DNA of 64,000 bases from Flavobacterium arcticum (GTDB taxonomy: Bacteria > Bacteroidota > Bacteroidia > Flavobacteriales > Flavobacteriaceae), in assembly GCF_003344925.1 (NCBI RefSeq), contig NZ_CP031188.1, positions 2,091,001 to 2,155,000 on the forward strand. The letters run 5' to 3'. The notes under the pieces were generated by a model, which was given only the letters and a program-made list of their open reading frames with translations, was not told where the DNA came from and made no database searches. The position numbers were made by a program, and so were the translations under genes. Shown one piece after another: positions 63,685 to 64,000 of the stretch (position 1 is the first letter of the stretch; each line of letters opens with the position of its first letter).

Positions 63685-64000
63685 ATGTTTTCAATTGTAA
63701 ATCCTTTCGATGCAACTTTTTTATCTGAATATCAATATATTACTGATAATCAGGCTTTTTATGACTGTAATTTGTGTAAGAAAAGCTTTGTTATATGGAG
63801 AACAAATACCTTAGATGAAAGGTTAAAAATTATCGAAAATTTAATATTTATATTATATAAAGATAAACAAAACTTAGCAAAACAGTGTACTTTAGAGATG
63901 GGAAAACCTATACGACAGTCTGTTGCTGAAGTAGAGAAGTGTATTTTATTATGTGAATATTATTTAAATAATGCATTAAATTTTTTGTCACCACGTACTA
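63685..64000 (+). CDS. NAD(P)-dependent aldehyde dehydrogenase, N-terminal part
   Basis: The frame opens with ATG at 63685 and runs past the right edge. The visible 105 residues (starting MFSIVNPFDATFLSEY) match the N-terminus of aldehyde dehydrogenases such as succinate-semialdehyde dehydrogenase. Features include KSFVIWRTNTLDERLKIIENL and TLEMGKPIRQSVAEVEKC. The catalytic Cys and Glu are outside the window, so the enzyme type is provisional. Confidence 0.8.
   Translation, partial: MFSIVNPFDATFLSEYQYITDNQAFYDCNLCKKSFVIWRTNTLDERLKIIENLIFILYKDKQNLAKQCTLEMGKPIRQSVAEVEKCILLCEYYLNNALNFLSPRT

Overview
The window looks like chromosomal DNA from a member of the Flavobacteriia (Bacteroidota), most likely a Flavobacterium-like organism. 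The evidence is the low G+C content, the promoter signature TAnnTTTG in front of many genes, two type IX secretion (T9SS) substrates with gliding-type C-terminal domains, SprB-type repeats, many short lipoproteins with an LxxC-type lipobox, and family-level similarity of almost every housekeeping gene to Flavobacterium proteins. I see no rRNA, tRNA, CRISPR array, transposase, integrase or phage gene. Nearly all of the sequence is coding, and most transcription units end in strong, often perfect, hairpin terminators.

Layout. 1-7 kb: a lipoprotein running off the left edge, a NifS-like cysteine desulfurase, an aldo/keto reductase, a TlpA-like lipoprotein, an ABC-F ATPase and a small orphan. 7-15.3 kb is one strand of housekeeping genes: DUF523, pyrR-pyrB, a STAS-like protein plus ribonuclease Z, pdxH, and a polyphosphate block (SixA-like phosphatase, ppk1, Ppx/GppA). 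15.3-21 kb: an ECF sigma factor operon, two tandem HAD phosphatases, a photolyase with an SRPBCC partner, and a DUF2911 protein. 21-30.7 kb is the cell-surface region: a 1403-residue type-B T9SS adhesin with nine SprB repeats, a 1027-residue type-A T9SS protein made of repeated 370-residue modules, an OmpW-like barrel and another predicted barrel.

30.7-46 kb: dihydrolipoyl dehydrogenase, a possible GIY-YIG-like orphan, an MsbA-type ABC exporter, truA, a YfcE-like phosphoesterase, two envelope proteins, an RhlE-type helicase, hutG and hutI flanking a coiled-coil membrane protein, corA, a GNAT enzyme and fumC. 46-53.4 kb: a HipA-like kinase overlapping a DUF3037 gene, a two-component system, an L,D-transpeptidase lipoprotein, and a CstB-like persulfide dioxygenase/rhodanese followed by thioredoxin. 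53.4-64 kb: the agmatine-to-putrescine pair (agmatine deiminase and N-carbamoylputrescine amidase), hemolysin III, a second aldo/keto reductase, a 50-residue small ORF, the fluoride channel crcB with a GNAT gene, fabG, a VWA membrane protein with a META lipoprotein, a conserved small protein, an OmpA-family porin, and the start of an aldehyde dehydrogenase running off the right edge.

No clearly new multi-gene system stands out. The best leads are the HipA-like/DUF3037 overlapping pair, the CstB-like gene with two upstream palindromes spaced two helical turns apart, the possible GIY-YIG orphan, the internally duplicated surface proteins, and small or mis-started genes that the promoter signature helps resolve. 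Terminator and promoter coordinates were read by eye and may be off by a base in homopolymer runs.
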